Notes under the pieces: model-generated
The model's input: the letters and a program-made list of their open reading frames with translations, nothing else
What the model was told of the DNA's origin: nothing
The model's database searches: none
Made by a program: the position numbers and the translations under genes
Shown: positions 15,915 through 16,016 of the stretch, piece after piece
Layout: each line of letters starts with the position of its first letter
Position numbering within the stretch: position 1 is the first letter of the stretch
Source of the DNA: Clostridia bacterium
GTDB lineage: Bacteria; Bacillota; Clostridia; DUPQ01
Direction of reading: 5' to 3'
Length of the DNA: 16,016 nucleotides
Assembly: GCA_030592085.1 (NCBI GenBank)
Contig: JAUUZV010000032.1
Location: 1-16,016, forward strand

Positions 15915-16016
15915 TGTTTTTCTCCTAATTTTGCTTTTATTAAATATTGTATAAATAAGTATATGACAATTATTTGTAATATACCAGATATCCAAAAAAC
16001 TATTTGATATCCATTA
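15911..16016 (-). CDS. C-terminal end of a membrane transporter, partial
   Basis: A minus-strand frame runs from the right edge to a TGA at 15911-15913 and encodes 34 residues. They start with NGYQIVFWISGILQIIVIYL, a hydrophobic helix, and end with a basic tail, KAKLGEKQ. This looks like the last membrane helix and tail of a transporter, with MFS-type being most plausible; the family cannot be confirmed from so little. The stop overlaps the UROD-like start by 4 bp (ATGA), the usual sign of a co-transcribed, coupled pair. The ribosome binding site of the next gene lies within this tail. Confidence 0.65.
   Translation of the reverse strand, partial: NGYQIVFWISGILQIIVIYLFIQYLIKAKLGEKQ

Noticed and set aside
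15915..15995. N-terminal extension of the UROD-like protein from a TTG
   Set aside because: The frame overlaps the transporter C-terminus, has no ribosome binding site, and the ATG at 15914 has AGGAGA at ideal spacing.

Overview
The window is strongly AT-rich (about 30% GC by eye), with tightly packed genes and strong AGGAGG-type ribosome binding sites. It also has consensus sigma-A-like promoters, a YesM/YesN-type two-component pair, and a thioredoxin-reductase-like flavoprotein resembling the clostridial ferredoxin-dependent kind. Together these suggest a low-GC Firmicute, most likely an anaerobic clostridial-type saccharide degrader. No rRNA, tRNA, CRISPR array, insertion sequence or phage gene was seen, and no gene-free stretch exceeds 300 bases.

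Layout, left to right. (1) 1-2260, minus strand: a GldA/GldF/GldG-like ABC exporter operon (ATPase, permease, and an auxiliary protein cut by the window edge). It has a consensus promoter and a perfect 17-bp palindrome near the predicted transcription start. (2) 2288-7008, minus strand: an operon of a large heparinase II/III-type polysaccharide lyase with a C-terminal CBM9-like domain, followed by two amidohydrolase-superfamily proteins. One of these keeps its metal ligands and the other has lost most of them; a hairpin/T-run terminator follows. (3) 7021-7697, plus strand: a divergent HAD phosphatase whose promoter predicts a leaderless mRNA. (4) 7692-9477, minus strand: a polytopic membrane protein coupled to a thioredoxin-reductase-like protein that lacks recognisable NADPH motifs. 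(5) 9500-11421, plus strand: a 626-residue protein resembling (alpha/alpha)-toroid glycosidases. (6) 11431-16016, minus strand: the C-terminus of a membrane transporter, a uroporphyrinogen-decarboxylase-like protein, a YesM-type sensor kinase and a YesN-type AraC response regulator, in that transcription order.

Inferred biology: several genes fit intracellular handling of an imported, probably uronate-containing saccharide. A transporter and a surface-sensing two-component system lie upstream, and a cytoplasmic lyase and glycosidase-like protein could cut oligomers. Amidohydrolases, a HAD phosphatase and a UROD-like (possibly methyltransferase-type) enzyme could process the products. The substrate cannot be read from the sequence. 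The ABC exporter and the flavoprotein/membrane-protein pair look like neighbours rather than parts of this pathway.

Several starts were moved from the longest open frame to the ATG placed correctly behind a ribosome binding site (ABC ATPase, HAD protein, membrane protein, response regulator, UROD-like protein). The sensor kinase appears truly to start at TTG.
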